A stretch of 64,000 bases of DNA. Source: Streptomyces finlayi (lineage in GTDB: Bacteria; Actinomycetota; Actinomycetes; Streptomycetales; Streptomycetaceae). This document shows, piece by piece, positions 18,575 through 28,346 of the stretch. The notes beneath the pieces are model-generated. The model was not told where the DNA came from and did not search any database. It saw only the letters and a list, made by a program, of their open reading frames with translations. A program made the translations under genes and the position numbers. The first letter of the stretch is position 1. Every line of letters begins with the position of its first letter. The DNA lies in assembly GCF_014216315.1 (NCBI RefSeq), contig NZ_CP045702.1, positions 1,240,001 to 1,304,000 of the forward strand, in the 5' to 3' direction.

Positions 18575-20896
18575 TCAGCGGCCGCGCGTGTGCTCGGTGA
18601 CGAACGTGTATCCGTAGGGCAGTTCCCAGCCGTCCGCCTTGCCGAGCCTGCGGCAGTGCTCCCGAAAGGCCGCACGCTGAACGACACTGGGCGAGCACCC
18701 CGGTCGCAGGCGGCGCAGATGACCGGGGACGAACTGCATCCCCCGCAGCCTCTCGCCACCCGGTTCGGTGCCGCCCCACGGACGTATCACCCGCGGCCGC
18801 GCGGGGCGGTAGCCGATGAGGGCAATAGTCCGCTGTCCGTCGTGCGGCGGGAAATGAGGTTGACCCCAGGCGTCTCGACTGCCGAGCACCGGTTCCAGAA
18901 GCCGTTCCGCAAGCAGTTCCGCAACGGCCGATTCCAGGGCGGCGGCCTGTGACCGAGCCGGCCGACGCCCGTAGACCGCGCTCGGCAGGACCGAACGGTC
19001 CATAAGGGCATGGCCCTCCAGGGTGAGCAGACCGCAACGGCGCACCGTGCGCATCACCAGCTGCCGGGGGCCCAGCCCGACCGCGCTGTCACCGTGGCGG
19101 TCACTTCCCGGGACGTCCTCCCTGGTGAGCACACAAGGGTCATAACAGTGCCCGGTGTCACGGTCGCCGACCAGCACGCGTTCCTCGAGCGACGTCGTGG
19201 CCAGGCGGATCACCGAGCCGCCGCGGAGGCTGCGCAGCTCAAGCATCAGGCCGGGGAAGAAGTCGCCGGGCCAGACGATCCCGGTCAAACGGCCCGAAGT
19301 GTCACCGAGTTCGGCGACGACCTCCTGCACTGCCTCCTTCTCGTCCAACGCCTCGCCGGCATGTTCGAGTTCAAGGCGAACCGTGGGGCGCACACCGTGA
19401 GATCGGCGAAGTTCCTCGACGACGTACGGTTGTAAGGGAAACCAGCCGTCGATGAGCTGGGACAGCCGCAGGGGTGCCCGCCAGACGATCTCCTGTGCGT
19501 CACTCCGCAGGAGTTCACCGGTGCCGAGAGAGGCGTCGTCGGCCAGGGGCAGATTGACCGGGTCCAACTCTGCTTCCAGCTCCGGCTCCGATGTCGCGGG
19601 CAGCGTGGATATCCAGCCGCGCCCGGCCGGGGCCAGGGGCTCTCCGTGCGCTTCTGCATCACCGGGATGATGGGACCGCCACACACCTCCGCCCTCGAAG
19701 GCGTCGTCGAGCGTGATCCGCGAGCCGCTCTCGAACAGGCCCTGGTCGCTGTCCCCCTGGACGACGTCGGCGAGCGCCACGTTCGCCCGGCATACCGCTG
19801 CGGCGTACCCCACTCCCCTGAGCACCTCCGTCGCCCCCGGGAACGCGCGAAGCCGCGGTCCAACCGCTGTGTACACGGTGACAGGCATGGTGAGGCCGTA
19901 ACGCCGCCTCCCCGGGGTGGCCGCGCGTTCGACCGCTGCGGCAAGCGACCTGAGGTCATCGCCGCCCAGCGGCCCGGTGTCCCGCCAGCAGTCCGCGAGG
20001 GAGGTCCGGGTCATGGTGTAGTCACCCCATGTGCGCAAGTCGGCACTGGAGTTGAGCGCACCCCTCACCGTGCCAAGTAGTCCGCTCAGCCCCGCTCGCA
20101 GGTCGTCGTCGTGCGTGCCGCCCACCAGTGCAGCGAGGGACACGGGGACGAAGGGACTGAGCATCTGCTCCCGTGCCGTCGTCAGGAGATGCTCCGCATA
20201 GGCCGTCAGGTCGTCGCGCCGTGCCGCCTCCTGGGACGGGTAGCGGACCTCGACGACGACATGCCCGTCCTCGTTGATCCAGCGCCGGCGCGTGCGTAAG
20301 CGGAGGAGCTGGGCCGATGAGAGGCTCAGAGCCGGGCCGAAGGCATGGAGATCCGGGACCAGGAGCTCCCTTCGCCGTGGCGCAGCGCCGTCTCCCGGCC
20401 TCCCCGGGCCCCCGGCCCCTGCAGGTGCCCCTGACACCCAGGCGGGTACGTCACCGAGGGCGCCCACCTTTGGGTGGGCACCCTCCCGATAGACGATCTC
20501 GGCGTACAACGGGTCCGACCCGGTGGCGACACACACCATTGCACCGACCGGGAGCACGGGGGCGCACTCGCCGAAGGTGACCACAGGAAAGTCGTCGAGA
20601 CAGAGCGGGCTGCCGCCGTAGCCGTCGCCGCCGAGGTCGTACCCGAAGTACACGGCGTTGAAGGCGACAGCAGTGTGCACGGGCGCCGGGCGGGCCACGA
20701 CTACCGCTTCAAGATAGCGCCGCAACCGATCCCGTTCTTCGTCAGGTACGGCGTCATAGCCTTTCGTCATTGCAGAGGTCAACAGGGGCCGGTCACCGTA
20801 CGGATCAGGCACCTGCGCCCTATCGCGAGGCATCGACGGCACCTCCGGCCCCCCACGTTCGTCAACCGTTGCTGATACATACGGGTCCCCACCCAT
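18575..20896 (-). CDS. Unrecognised 773-aa partner of the giant ATPase
   Basis: The ATG at 20896 has GGAGG four bases upstream; the frame is open 43 codons further but without a site. The protein appears soluble, with no signal peptide or clear membrane helix, and matches no family I know. Visible features are a compact N-terminal part (VAFNAVYFGYDLGGDGYGG, a beta-rich SHP-like stretch to about 200), an Ala/Arg-rich middle with REQMLSPFVPVSLAALVGG, and a beta-rich C-terminal half with several charged loops. It ends 51 bases before the ATPase start on the same strand, so the two are likely co-transcribed. It could be the sensor or effector of a two-protein system. That is inference only. Confidence 0.75.
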   Translation of the reverse strand: MGGDPYVSATVDERGGPEVPSMPRDRAQVPDPYGDRPLLTSAMTKGYDAVPDEERDRLRRYLEAVVVARPAPVHTAVAFNAVYFGYDLGGDGYGGSPLCLDDFPVVTFGECAPVLPVGAMVCVATGSDPLYAEIVYREGAHPKVGALGDVPAWVSGAPAGAGGPGRPGDGAAPRRRELLVPDLHAFGPALSLSSAQLLRLRTRRRWINEDGHVVVEVRYPSQEAARRDDLTAYAEHLLTTAREQMLSPFVPVSLAALVGGTHDDDLRAGLSGLLGTVRGALNSSADLRTWGDYTMTRTSLADCWRDTGPLGGDDLRSLAAAVERAATPGRRRYGLTMPVTVYTAVGPRLRAFPGATEVLRGVGYAAAVCRANVALADVVQGDSDQGLFESGSRITLDDAFEGGGVWRSHHPGDAEAHGEPLAPAGRGWISTLPATSEPELEAELDPVNLPLADDASLGTGELLRSDAQEIVWRAPLRLSQLIDGWFPLQPYVVEELRRSHGVRPTVRLELEHAGEALDEKEAVQEVVAELGDTSGRLTGIVWPGDFFPGLMLELRSLRGGSVIRLATTSLEERVLVGDRDTGHCYDPCVLTREDVPGSDRHGDSAVGLGPRQLVMRTVRRCGLLTLEGHALMDRSVLPSAVYGRRPARSQAAALESAVAELLAERLLEPVLGSRDAWGQPHFPPHDGQRTIALIGYRPARPRVIRPWGGTEPGGERLRGMQFVPGHLRRLRPGCSPSVVQRAAFREHCRRLGKADGWELPYGYTFVTEHTRGR

Positions 20897-21143
20897 GACA
20901 CCTCCGCCGCGCTTCAGACCACTGCGGTCTGACGTGCGGCAATTCCCGCAGGGTATGCCGACCCGGAACATTCCGGAAGCACTTTCGTCACTTTGCGATG
21001 ATGGGCAGTGACTCTCATCGGACACACCCGCGTGCCGACATCAGACCGAGCTCAGATGGCGGGACCGGGGCAGGTCAACGTCCTCTGCAACAGCACTTGG
21101 CAGCTCGTGGAAGCCACAGCCATCGCCCACTTCCAAGGGCAAG

Positions 21144-21260
21144 ATGGCCTGGCACTCCAACTGCGCGTGGATGACCCAGGCCGGGCTGACCGTCGAAGGG
21201 GAGGAGCTCGTACCCGAAGGCGATGGCGGGCACGCCTTGTTCTGGGCACGATACCCCTGA
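21144..21260 (+). CDS. Small ORF fragment, unknown
   Basis: A 38-codon frame from ATG 21144 reads MAWHSNCAWMTQAGLTV and then GEELVPEGDGGHALFWARYP. The aromatic ending looks protein-like, and an upstream stretch in another frame (NSTWQLVEATAIAHF) may belong to it, so this could be the tail of a broken gene. No ribosome-binding site was seen. Confidence 0.25.
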   Translation: MAWHSNCAWMTQAGLTVEGEELVPEGDGGHALFWARYP

Positions 21261-21368
21261 TACCGCAACCTCCGGTTGGGTGATGTCACGTGGGCCTGCA
21301 AGAAGGCAGCGTCGTTGCGGTGCGGACGCCCCTGCACGCTGTCGCCCATTCCTGAGAAAGAGGTCCGA

Positions 21369-21916
21369 ATGGGTACCGATCCGGGTTCCGCAGTCGTCCT
21401 GATCACCGGCGTGATGGCGTCGGGGAATTCCACCGTGGCCGAACTCCTGGCCGGGCAGCGGTCCTGAGCCGTCCACGTGCGCGGTGACGTCTTCCGGCGG
21501 ATGGTGGTCTCCGGCCGGGAGGAACTGCTACCCGAGGAGACCACGGAGGCCAGAGCCCAACTGGGCCTTCACTACCGGCTCTCCGCGCTCGTAGCCGACG
21601 AGTACGCGCACCACGGATGGACCGCGGTCGTCCAGGACATCACCCTGGGCGACGACCTGACCCGGTATGTCGCCAGGGTGCACACCCGACCGCTATTCGT
21701 CGTCGTGCTGGCCCCCCTATCCCGGTCGTGCGGGGCAGAGAGGCCGGGCGCCCGAAGGCCGGGGACGGCGTCTGGACGGTCGAGGCACTCGACCACGCTG
21801 TGCGGGCGGAGACTCCGCGCATCGGGCTCTGGCTCGACACCTCGGCGCACACGCCGACACTGACGGTCTCAGCGATTCTCGACGACCTCCCGGCCGCGCG
21901 TCTGGAGAGCGGCTGA
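21369..21916 (+). pseudogene. Broken P-loop (AAA_33-type) kinase
   Basis: The frame from ATG 21369 begins MGTDPGSAVVLITGVMASGN, with GVMASGNST as a P-loop that has Asn where Lys is expected. It continues TVAELLAGQRS and meets an in-frame TGA at 21465. The same frame goes on with VHVRGDVFRRMVVSGREE, ALVADEYAHHGWTAVVQDI and RPLFVVVLAP. At the C run near 21713-21718 the coding switches frame to VVRGREAGRPKAGDGVW and LDTSAHTPTLTVSAIL. These are hallmarks of small phosphotransferases related to chloramphenicol phosphotransferase and shikimate kinase. One nonsense codon, one frameshift and a substituted P-loop Lys argue for a dead gene. Confidence 0.75.
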
Positions 21917-21989
21917 CCCAGGTCACCGCGCAGCCCGGCTGCCGAAACCGGCCGGCAGCCATCCATGAGCCAGCAGCACTCGCATCGCA

Positions 21990-22159
21990 CCTGACATCAC
22001 TTCGCGGTAGCTGAGGGGGAAGCGGAAGTACAGCCAGACGCAGTGCGAGATGACCTCCACCGGATACCGGTGGTTCCTGTACGACGGCACAGCGGACGAC
22101 ACGACCAGCCCTCTCCCCAGACACGGGCAATCCGAAGAACATCCCACCCCCACCGGCAA
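21990..22159 (-). pseudogene. IS6-family transposase N-terminal fragment
   Basis: The minus-strand frame reads SYRNHRYPVEVISHCVWLYF then RFPLSYREV, the well-known start of IS6/IS26-type transposases. It breaks off at REV and continues into unrelated sequence. Only about 40 residues of the family remain. Confidence 0.65.
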
Positions 22160-22250
22160 CGTGACAGCGCCGACGTAGGGCTGCCGACGAGCGCGTCTCA
22201 GCGAACTTCGCCGCCACTACCCGGGCGTCGAGGACCTCTGAACGGTCGCT

Positions 22251-22350
22251 TCACTCCGGACGCACCCACAGGCGGATCGCCGCCACGGTGACCGTCCCGT
22301 GCAAGATGTACGCCCGTTTGTCGAAGCGCGTGGGTGCGCCACGAGGCGCC
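22251..22350 (-). pseudogene. IS5-type transposase C-terminal fragment
   Basis: A short minus-strand frame reads PTRFDKRAYILHGTVTVAAI then RLWVRPE and stop, which resembles the C-terminus of IS5-group transposases. No catalytic residues remain. Confidence 0.4.
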
Positions 22351-22890
22351 ATGGAATCGAGTGAGGTGAGAGACCTTCACCGCCGGGTTGTCGCAGCAAT
22401 CCGGTTGAAGCTGGGGGCAGTTCGGTTCGGGGGATGTCGAGCCGAGCGGTAAGCAGCCCCGACAACGCCGGGACGGGTTGGTACTGCCAGACGACCCGGG
22501 CCCGGCTAGCGAGACAGGAAGGTGCACGCGAGAAATAATCCGACGGGTACCGGCGCACCCGATCCGGGTGATCAGCCGCGTTCCCGTACACGTGCGCGAG
22601 GCAATCGCACGATCGGGCAGTCGAGTTGAACGATGCGGACGCGAGCGCGTAGAACTGCGACAACAGGGCCTCCTGGAACTGCTCGGTTCGGTTCGCACCT
22701 CCGAGCTACCAAGGGGCCCTGCCTTCATGCACCTACCGCCGGAAGATCACCCCGGCGGGAAACCCGTTCGACTCACACGTTCCATGACCGGTTGAGATAC
22801 GGCTTCTCACCGTCACCACCGACTACGGAACAGACCCGCTCTTTTGACAGGCCCCTGACTGGAGTAGTAAGTCGCCGAGGATCGGGTTGG
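22351..22890. other. IS debris, nothing assigned
   Basis: Short frames exist on both strands without recognisable motifs. The location between two transposase fragments and a tandem repeat suggests mobile-element remains. Confidence 0.35.
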
Positions 22891-23043
22891 CAGGCGGCCG
22901 AGTTCGTCGCTCAGGTTGATGCAGCCGAGCACGAAGCCCTCGGCTACGCCCTGTCAGCGGTCTGTCGCCCCAAAAGCCCGGGTCGACAGACCGCTGATCT
23001 CGTTGCTGAGGTTGGTGCAGCCGAGCATAAAGTCCTCGGCTGA
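22891..23043. repeat. Two imperfect 55-bp direct repeats
   Basis: The segments at about 22891-22945 and 22989-23043 share TTGATGCAGCCGAGCA-type and CCTCGGCT cores and are separated by 43 bases that contain their own small inverted repeat, GCGGTCTGTCG / CGACAGACCGC. They lie just beyond the stop of the Vps62-like gene and could help its termination. Function unknown. Confidence 0.55.
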
Positions 23044-23050
23044 ACCTCGG

Positions 23051-24292
23051 TTAACGGGAGCTGGCTGAGGCGAGTGATGCGAGCAGTCCCGCGTCTCTTC
23101 CGTCTCCGTCGCTTGACGGGAAGTAGACGTAGTAGGAAGAGTCGTGCTGCTCGAAGGTAAGGCCGCCTTCTTGCCCTCCCACTACGGTGCCGTCTTCCCT
23201 GATCATCCTTAGCTCGTCCTGAATGCCGTACATGGCGGCGCTGTGATGCGGCGGGGCGACCAGTTCCACCGTGTCAGTGTGGCTCTTCATCTCTTCCACC
23301 CGGGTCGCGCTGGAGTACCCGGCCTCGATAGAGAGATTTGCACTGAACTTTGCGGTAGCTTCGGCGAACAGTACTCCAGCTTTGACTCCGGTTTCGAAGC
23401 CTACAGAGACCCCGACCTTCGCGGACCACTCCTTGGTGACTCCTTCGCTCACTCCAGTCATCCACGACGAGGAGCGGCTTTGTGGGATGCTCCCGTCTTT
23501 GTTGTTGATGAAGCCTTCGCGGTGGTAGCAGGACCTCCTTTCGAGGGTGTATGTGGGGGAGTTCTGAAGTTGCCAGATCAACGACCTGCCGGTGTCCTTC
23601 ACTGCAAGGCAGGGCACCTTTACGCGCCGCTCCACCGACCAGGGTGTGTCCTCCTGCGGAACTCCGTAGTCAGTCATGGCGGGCGTTTGCGGGTCCGGGC
23701 CGATCTCCGGCTTGACGGGGAGGTTGAGCACCCAGTTCACCGGTGAATCCAGGGGATCACCCGGAGAGTACAGACACTCACCTCCGTACTCGGTCGGAGT
23801 GATCTTGAAGCCAGCCGTGTCGAACCAGCCGTATGGAGCGCGAATGTACCATGCCCGGTTTTCGCCGTATGCGTGTTCCACGGGATTGCCCCGGTGCAGG
23901 TAGGGGTGGCCGTCGGAACCCTTCTCCTTCACGCAGCCGAAGACTTGCGCGATCTTCCATTCGGGCAAAGGGTTTCCCGGGATGCCGCCATTGTCGTCCA
24001 GGTCGGAAAGGGCTCGGTAGCCGGGCGGCGGCACCGGCCGCCATATTCCATTCTTTGTCACCATCTTCCACTGCTGCGGAGAGGCGATGACCGGGTCACT
24101 CGGGTTGGTGTTCTTCGCTAGGACAGCCCAGCCTTCCTTCTGGCCACTCGGAGGCACAAGTCCTCCGCCGAGATAGAAATATCCTGGCGGGAAGCTATCC
24201 CACGACCACCCCTGGGCCGAGAAGTTGACGATCTTCAGGGTGAGTTGACCGAAAACTCGTTCTTCCGAAGCGATGTAGGTGCCATTCGACAT
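23051..24292 (-). CDS. Vps62-like protein with possible aerolysin-like pore-forming C-terminus
   Basis: A 413-aa protein without signal peptide; GGAGG lies nine bases before ATG 24292. Residues 1-200 match the Vps62/DUF946 pattern: an aromatic start, WSWDSFPPGYFYLGGGLVPP, WAVLAKN, WRPVPPPGYRALSDL, WYIRAPYGW. Residues about 270-370 are Ser/Thr/Val/Ala-rich with strict alternation (GVTKEWSAKVGVSVGFE, KFSANLSIEAGYSSATRVEE), as in the membrane-inserting hairpin region of aerolysin/ETX-MTX2 proteins. This suggests a membrane-active protein, perhaps defensive or insecticidal. The family roles are not well defined, so the function is inference. Base use is less GC-extreme than its neighbours, which fits transfer. 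Confidence 0.75.
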   Translation of the reverse strand: MSNGTYIASEERVFGQLTLKIVNFSAQGWSWDSFPPGYFYLGGGLVPPSGQKEGWAVLAKNTNPSDPVIASPQQWKMVTKNGIWRPVPPPGYRALSDLDDNGGIPGNPLPEWKIAQVFGCVKEKGSDGHPYLHRGNPVEHAYGENRAWYIRAPYGWFDTAGFKITPTEYGGECLYSPGDPLDSPVNWVLNLPVKPEIGPDPQTPAMTDYGVPQEDTPWSVERRVKVPCLAVKDTGRSLIWQLQNSPTYTLERRSCYHREGFINNKDGSIPQSRSSSWMTGVSEGVTKEWSAKVGVSVGFETGVKAGVLFAEATAKFSANLSIEAGYSSATRVEEMKSHTDTVELVAPPHHSAAMYGIQDELRMIREDGTVVGGQEGGLTFEQHDSSYYVYFPSSDGDGRDAGLLASLASASSR

Positions 24293-24506
24293 TTGGTTTA
24301 ACCTCCGAGGTCACTGGTCTCGTGATGCTCTGTCAAATGGATCAGGAGAGAACGAAATCCCCTTGATCACTTGTCACTTATGAGAATCACCCCTTCTTCA
24401 CGCTAGGAGCAGACTTATTTCCTCGCAAGTCGAGTCTCCACAGACCAGCAGGTCATCAACCGCTCCCACGCGAAGATCCGTGAGCTCGCCGAGCAGTGAA
24501 CCTCTT

Positions 24507-24770
24507 TCATCCTGAATAGTTGCAGATCAGCAGCGTATGGATGGCCTGGACGATCGTGCTGATGCGGCGGGTGGAACATCTGGCTCGCCGGAGTAGTCGC
24601 CAGGACTTCAACTGGGCGAAGGCACGTTCGCCCGGGGCTCTCAGTCGGGCGTGGTCGCGGTTGAACTGCTGGTAGTGATCGGGCTGTTCGCGGTGGTGGT
24701 AGTACGGGGTGCGGACGGTGGCGCCGGCACCCTGATAGGCGCGGTCGGCGAGGCCGCAGGCTCTGCCGGT
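24507..24770 (-). pseudogene. IS5/DDE_Tnp_4 transposase C-terminal fragment
   Basis: The minus-strand frame reads LADRAYQGAGATVRTPYYHH, then NRDHARLRAPGERAFAQLKSW, and ends in a VQAIHTLL stretch. This is the final part of IS5-group DDE transposases, where the catalytic Glu lies in the GERAFAQLK segment. The upstream two-thirds is missing: the sequence joins the 3' end of the membrane-protein gene near 24770. Confidence 0.75.
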
Positions 24771-25273
24771 GGGGCCGGCGGAAGCCCAGCGCGAACACGC
24801 GCAGCGTCGTTTCGCGCGTGGATCAGAAGCGCGACGGCTCCGATGACGGCAGCCGCACTCATGCCGACGGCAGAGGCCAACGCGCTGATGGCTGTGACGA
24901 CCTGGGCGGTCTCCGAGGGGTTGAAGGCACCATGCACGGGGCGTGAGAGGACCGGCTGTCCCGTGAGGTAGGCAAGGACATAGCCAAGTACGGCGGCCAG
25001 GGTCAAGACCACTACACGATGCCACGGTGCTGCGGTGAGAAGGCTCCGTGTGCTCCACAGCATGTACACAAGGCCCCCGAGCGCCGCTAGGCACACCCCT
25101 CCCGCGATGGCCGTGACCGGTGTCGCCTGAACGGAGTCGTCAAGCCGGTTGCCGATCAGCAGGCCGCCCGAGACGGCCGCGGCCCAGTGCCACCAGCGTC
25201 GCCGCAATCGGTATCGAGCACGTCCGGCCTCCAGATAGACGTGCTCCTCCGAACTCAGCTTGGCGTTTAACAC
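24641..25273 (-). CDS. Four-helix membrane protein, 3' end replaced by IS fragment
   Basis: A 210-aa frame from GTG 25273; its second codon is a rare TTA. A cytoplasmic N-terminus (SSEEHVYLEAGRARYRLRRR) is followed by four hydrophobic segments, near WWHWAAAVSGGLLIG, TAIAGGVCLAALGGLVYML, VVVLTLAAVLGYVLAYL and VTAISALASAVGMSAAAVIG. The Pro/Ala/Thr-rich tail after about residue 165 is an out-of-frame reading of the transposase fragment, so the natural C-terminus is lost. Function unknown. Confidence 0.5.
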   Translation of the reverse strand: MLNAKLSSEEHVYLEAGRARYRLRRRWWHWAAAVSGGLLIGNRLDDSVQATPVTAIAGGVCLAALGGLVYMLWSTRSLLTAAPWHRVVVLTLAAVLGYVLAYLTGQPVLSRPVHGAFNPSETAQVVTAISALASAVGMSAAAVIGAVALLIHARNDAARVRAGLPPAPPAEPAASPTAPIRVPAPPSAPRTTTTANSPITTSSSTATTPD

Positions 25274-26685
25274 CGCAGGTCACTCGACCTGTTGATCTGC
25301 GGTTCTTTCCCGGACAGTTAGGGCGGCCGTTCTCCACGCTTCGAGATGTCGAGTCACGAAGCACCGAGAGAACGGCCGCTGTGTATGAGTCTGTATGTCG
25401 ATGCACCCGCAGGTGAGGCGTTGGACGTGTTGTCCCGCTTTCGGGTTGAGTTCTACGAATGCCTCTACGCCCGCTCGGACGCGCTCTTCGAGCTCACCGA
25501 CGCGGTGCTGTGCACGGACGGGCCGGTGAGGACGCTGGTCGAGCTGTCGCTGGCAGTCGAGCATCGACGTGGGCACGGCGCCCTGTATGCCGCGTTGGAC
25601 CGGGGCTGGTGCGAGCCCGCACGCCTGCGGCGCGCTCTGGCCGGCCTTCCGCTGCCCCGCGCGGCCGACGGTCGGATCGTGCTGGCCGTGGACGTCAGCA
25701 ACTGGCTCCGCCCCGACGCCCCCACCAGCAACGACCGGTTGTTCTGCCACGTCTACGGACGCGGGGACCGCAGCAAGGACCAGTTCGTGCCCGGCTGGCC
25801 GTACTCCTTCGTCGCGGCTCTGGAGACCGGCCGGACATCCTGGACCGCCTTGCTGGACGCCGTGCGCCTGGGGCAGGCGGACGACGCGACAGCGGTCACC
25901 GCCACCCAACTACGTGACACAATCGATAGGTTGAGGCAGGCCGGGCAGTGGCGCGAAGGCGACCCGGAGATCTGGGTCGTCATGGACTCCGGCTACGACA
26001 TCGCCTTCCTCTCCCACGCCCTGGCAGACCTGCCCGTCGTCCTGGTCGGACGCCTGCGCTCGGACCGCGTGATGCTCCGCGACGCCGGGACCGCCCGCTC
26101 GGGACCCAGGGGCGGACGCCCCCGCAAGCACGGCGGCGTCCTCTCCCTCGCCCGGCCCGACAGCTGGCACGAACCCGAGGTCACCACGACCACCGACACC
26201 ACCCACTACGGCAAGGCCGAGGCGATGGCCTGGGACCGGATGCACCCCAGACTCACCCACCGCGGCCCCTGGCTGGACCTGGCCGACGAAGAACTCCCCG
26301 TACTGCACGGCACGTTGATGCGCCTGAAGGTCGAGCGCCTGCCGGGCGACCGCGACCCGAAACCAGTCTGGCTCTGGATCTCGGCGACCGCCGCCCCACC
26401 GACGGACGTGAACCGCTGGTGGCAGGCATTCCTCCGCAGATTCGACCTCGAACACACCTTCCGGCTGATGAAACAGACCCTCGGCTGGACCGCCCCGAAG
26501 ATCCGCCACGCCGACAGTGCCGACCTGTGGACCTGGCTGGTCATCGCCGCACATACCCAGCTCCGCCTCGCCCGCCCGCTCGCCGAAGATCTGCGCCGCC
26601 CCTGGGAACGGCGGGTGCCCGAGCCCCGGCGCCTCACCCCCGCCCGGGTCCGGCGAGGGTTTCGCAACATCCGCGCGGCTGCGAC

Positions 26686-28346
26686 GAGGCTGTCGCACGG
26701 CTCCTGCCCGCTGAAGGTCAAGGGCGTTTCTTGGGCGTGTGCTTGATGAGCTTGTTGATGTTGTGCACCGTGCCGAGGAGCTTGATCTCGGCGTCCACCG
26801 CCGTGCGGCCGCAGTAGTTGAGGTGTCGTCCGAAGCGTTGGAAGAGCTGAGCGAATCCAGGCTCGACCAGGACACTTCGTTGACGGTACTGGGCCCGTCC
26901 TGTTGGGGTGGCGAGGCGGGCCGCCATGTCCTGCTGGCCGGCAGGGGCCTGCTGACGTTTCGCGGGAAAGCCTGCCTGGTCGGCATCGCTGGTGACCGAG
27001 ACCAATAGCGGGAGGTCGGCGAGGGCTTCGAAGGAGGCGGCGGAAGCGTACCCGCTGTCGGCGAGCCAGAGCTGGATGTCGCCGGGGAGCCGTGCGGCCT
27101 GGTGATTGTGCTGAGTCTTCTTCACCATCGGAACGAGGGCCGTCCTGTCCGAGGGATTGTCGTGCGCTTCGATGGCCAGCAGGAATTGACGGCGGGCGCA
27201 CACGATCTGGATGTTGTATCCCTGGAGGTAGCCGCCACGTTTGCCGGGAATCAGTCGGGAGTCGGGATCGCTCAGGCAGGCACGGGCGTCCGGGGAGGGG
27301 GCCGGTCGGGGGGTGCGGGCCCGCTCCAGCCAGGCCCGCATCTTCACCAGTCGCGTTCGCTGGCGAACGAGGACGGTCTTGTGCTCCATCGGGACCGGCG
27401 GCCGTCCGTTCGCTCCACGACGTCCTGCCGCCCGGTCCTCTTGGACGCGGAGCTCGTACTGCCTCAGTTTCTCCTGGTGAGCCTCGGTCTCGGCGGCCAG
27501 GCGCTTCTCCGCACGGGCCACCATCCGCTCGGCGGCTTCGACCTTGATCCGGATCTCGGTGGGTGAAGGCATAGCCCGTTCATGCAGTCTGTCCCTGGCC
27601 ATGTGCGCGCGGGTGAGCCGGTCGCACAGCCGGGACAGGCGAGGCCAGTTATCGCGCGGGTCCTCGCCATCGCCCTGTGCTGCCGAGCCGTCGGCCTCGA
27701 CGCTCAGCGCGTGGTCTGCTGCATCCTCCATCAGCGTGTGCATCTTTTTCTCGCACTGGGAGATGGTTTCTTCCAGGCGCTGGAGCCGCTGGTTGGCGGC
27801 GCGTGAGGCGTTCGCCTCCATTGGTGAGCCGTCCACGGCCACCGCCGAAAGATCGACCAGGCCGCGTCTGCCACACAGCGACAACACCTGGACGAACAGC
27901 GAGTTCAAGGCGGCACGGTGGCGTCGTACGAACCGCGCGACGGTGGAGTGGTCCACTCGGCGGTTCGCAGTGATGATTCGGCAGCCCACGTCGTCCCAGC
28001 AAGCCTGCTCGATGCGACGGGAGGAGCGCACCCCCCTTGCTGTAGCAGTACAGGAGCAACGCAATCAGGCTCGCGGGAGGGTAGGCCACCCCGCCCTGCC
28101 CGTCGTCACGGTAGCTGTTCTCGAACGCCGACAGGTCAAGAAACTCGACGACGCCGAGCACCTTCCAGCACAGGTGCTCGGGCGGCAGCCAATCCCGTAC
28201 ATCCCGCGGCATCTCGAGATCACGTTCACGGTCGCACGACAAGAAGTTCCGCTCCACCGGCCAAGAGTCCGACACCTCCCTGATCCTCGGAACCGAACAA
28301 CGAATCGCTCTTGACCTTCACCGGGCAGGAGCCGTGCGACGGCCTC
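26686..28346. mobile_element. IS1182-type insertion sequence, complete ends
   Basis: A 1661-bp element has 37-bp terminal inverted repeats at 26686-26722 and 28310-28346 (35 of 37 positions pair) and is flanked by the 4-bp direct repeat CGAC (26682-26685 and 28347-28350). The repeats begin GAGGCTGTCGCACGGC and GAGGCCGTCGCACGGC when read inward. It sits inside an older transposase gene. The single transposase reads leftwards. Confidence 0.85.
26718..28275 (-). pseudogene. IS1182-type transposase with one frameshift
   Basis: The start at 28275 gives MSDSWPVERNFLSCDRERDL, a family N-terminus with PEHLCWKVL, FLDLSAFENSYRDDGQGGVAYPPASL and LLYCYSKG. At the G run near 28033-28038 the frame changes. 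The main part (to 26718) has VDHSTVARFVRRH, VAVDGSPMEANAS, a long coiled-coil linker, GYNIQIVCARRQF, LWLADSGYASAASFEAL and QLFQRFGRHLNYCGRTAVDA. One extra G in a run of six explains the break. Programmed frameshifting is not usual in this family, so the element is probably inactive or the base is an assembly error. Confidence 0.8.

Noticed and set aside
16085..18952. 955-aa plus-strand frame across the giant ATPase
   Set aside because: Arg/Gly-rich shadow with no family features; the minus-strand product has clear Walker motifs.
28030..28045. Programmed frameshift in the IS1182-type transposase
   Set aside because: The G run could allow slippage, but this family is normally a single frame and no stimulatory structure was evident; decay or base error is simpler.
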